A stretch of 64,000 bases of DNA from Mixia osmundae IAM 14324 (lineage: Eukaryota; Basidiomycota; Mixiomycetes; Mixiales; Mixiaceae): positions 628,299-692,298 of the forward strand of contig NW_014575561.1 of assembly GCF_000708205.1 (NCBI RefSeq). The letters run 5' to 3'. The translations under genes were made by a program, and so were the position numbers. Within the stretch, counting starts at the first letter, position 1. Every line of letters begins with the position of its first letter. The notes beneath the pieces are model-generated. The model saw nothing but the letters and a program-made list of their open reading frames with translations. It did no database searches and was not told the origin of the DNA. Positions 63,211 through 64,000 of the stretch are shown piece after piece.

Positions 63211-63677
63211 ATGGAGGAGCAGAAGCTATGTCGCAACTGCGGACGGATCATCTCGCCTCGAGCGAAGTGGGCGGTCAGTCTGGACATGGGCCTGTCAAGA
63301 CGCGCGGAGTAGCTGAAGGCTTGAGTACCTTTGGCTGCTGACAGGACGATTGGGCGACGATCAGGTACTGCTCAAAATCGTGCAAGGCTCACAAGCAAGC
63401 GCTCAACAGACCAGACTCGCTCGAGCGAAGCATCGAGCTCGAGATCATGACGATGCTCGCTTCACAGGCCAAAGAGCGCAAAGAGGGTCGAAGTAAGGAG
63501 ACGACGGTGACTTGCGAGCAGGTGGAGGCCAGGATGGACGAGAAGCCAGATCGAGAGCTCGTGAGGCAAGCTGCTCGACGCTTGGTCGCTCAGGGAAAGA
63601 TCGAGATCACGCAACAAGGTGGCCAGGTGGTGGAGCCATCCTTTGCCAGAGGCGTCATGCATCTCAGACTCAGATGA
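63211..63677 (+). CDS. DUF2256-DUF3253 fusion protein
   Basis: Two exons (63211..63273 and 63345..63677) over a 71-base intron encode 131 residues. The first 45 residues match DUF2256: KLCRNCGRIISPRAKWA, then after the splice DDWATIRYCSKSCK, giving the C-x2-C...C-x3-C zinc ribbon and its WxxxRYCS core. The rest matches DUF3253, a winged-helix-like unit: ETTVTCEQVEARM, ELVRQAARRLVAQGKIEITQ, then GGQVVEP and GVMHLRLR. In bacteria the two domains are often encoded next to each other or fused, and neither has an established function. A zinc finger plus winged helix suggests nucleic-acid binding, which is inference. The ATG at 63211 is the only start that keeps both zinc cysteines. Confidence 0.85.
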
Positions 63678-63699
63678 GAAGCCTGCATGATCATCATCA

Positions 63700-64000
63700 T
63701 CATCGTCGCTTGCTGGTCTTCTTGCTCTGGGGTGCCAGCTTGGCCAGTCTGCCCGTCTTGGCAATATCGTCCGCTGTTGCCTCTGTGAAAGCTTGATCGT
63801 ACTCGTCCGTTGGCGTGTCCTGTGCTGCACCGAACCTGGCGGCAAACTTGGCCAGCCGACCGGACTCGTCCTGGACCTGTCCATCTCGTAGCCTGCTCTG
63901 AGTCGTGAAGCCCCAGAGCGGATGGGTGACCGTCGACTTGGTGAGCGGCAGTACATTTCTCGGACAAGTCGACTGGATCATGAGCGTTGACGCATCGGGC
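63700..64000 (-). CDS. Mitochondrial ribosomal protein bL31m, 3' part
   Basis: The frame is open from the window edge to the stop at 63700; an ATG at 63981 is internal in the alignment, since DASTL precedes it as in the family's DGS-T strand. Key text: CPRNVLPLTKSTVTHPLWGF (the family has LTKD-x-NHPLWNP), DESGRLAKFAARFG, and a basic Lys/Arg tail ending KTSKRR, which recalls the end of yeast Mrpl36. bL31m bridges the subunits of the mitochondrial ribosome. The assignment rests on this short match, so it is moderate. The 5' end and any presequence lie beyond the window. Its stop is about 20 bases from the stop of the DUF2256-DUF3253 gene. Confidence 0.6.
   Translation of the reverse strand, partial: PDASTLMIQSTCPRNVLPLTKSTVTHPLWGFTTQSRLRDGQVQDESGRLAKFAARFGAAQDTPTDEYDQAFTEATADDIAKTGRLAKLAPQSKKTSKRR

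Overview
This is a compact nuclear window from a fungus, almost certainly a basidiomycete. Every gene I could resolve is cut by very short spliceosomal introns, mostly 45-60 bases, with CTGAC/CTAAC-like branch points. Genes sit tens to a few hundred bases apart on both strands. Marker families such as a PriA-like cysteine-rich secreted protein, septin Cdc10, a long Trs85 and a Ste6-type transporter fit Basidiomycota; a Pucciniomycotina-like lineage is a guess. I saw no rRNA, tRNA, CRISPR array, transposon, retroelement or other mobile element.

Layout. 0-7.3 kb: 3' part of a GPI-anchored protein gene, a 2OG-Fe(II) dioxygenase, an FHA protein, and MCM3. 7.4-10 kb: peptide transporter PTR2 in 17 exons. 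10-11.3 kb: the largest gap. 11.3-21 kb: PriA-like protein, a Ste6-like ABC transporter, an unknown membrane protein and a fatty acid hydroxylase family enzyme. 21.6-29.5 kb: a small unknown protein, an AMP-binding ligase, VPS4 and a bifunctional PABA synthase. 29.7-37.8 kb: mitochondrial uS4m, SNM1/PSO2, an F-box-like protein and sideroflexin. 37.9-50.7 kb: a single-pass membrane protein, NTF2, UPF1, insulysin/Ste23, an AHA1 homologue with a membrane tail, and fructose-1,6-bisphosphatase. 50.7-60.8 kb: a coiled-coil protein, an EF-hand MscS channel, septin CDC10 and TRAPPIII subunit TRS85. 60.8-64 kb: Pol III subunit RPC5/RPC37, an unknown two-membrane-segment protein, a DUF2256-DUF3253 protein and the 3' part of bL31m.

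The most striking signal is splicing architecture. About a dozen of roughly 115 introns I resolved by reading frame and family conservation begin with GC rather than GT. Many exons are tiny: 2 nt and 11 nt in PTR2, 8 nt in the hydroxylase, 12 nt in VPS4, 14 nt in sideroflexin, 6 nt in CDC10 and a 6-nt terminal exon in NTF2. For nearly all models the exon lengths add up to a multiple of three and the protein to the usual family length, which supports the joins. All splice sites here were deduced by eye and have no transcript support.

Functionally the window is mostly housekeeping: replication, transcription, nonsense-mediated decay, vesicle tethering, ESCRT recycling, folate synthesis and gluconeogenesis. 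Ste6-like and Ste23-like genes, which in yeast act on a-factor pheromone, lie about 26 kb apart with no sign of a dedicated mating-type locus.
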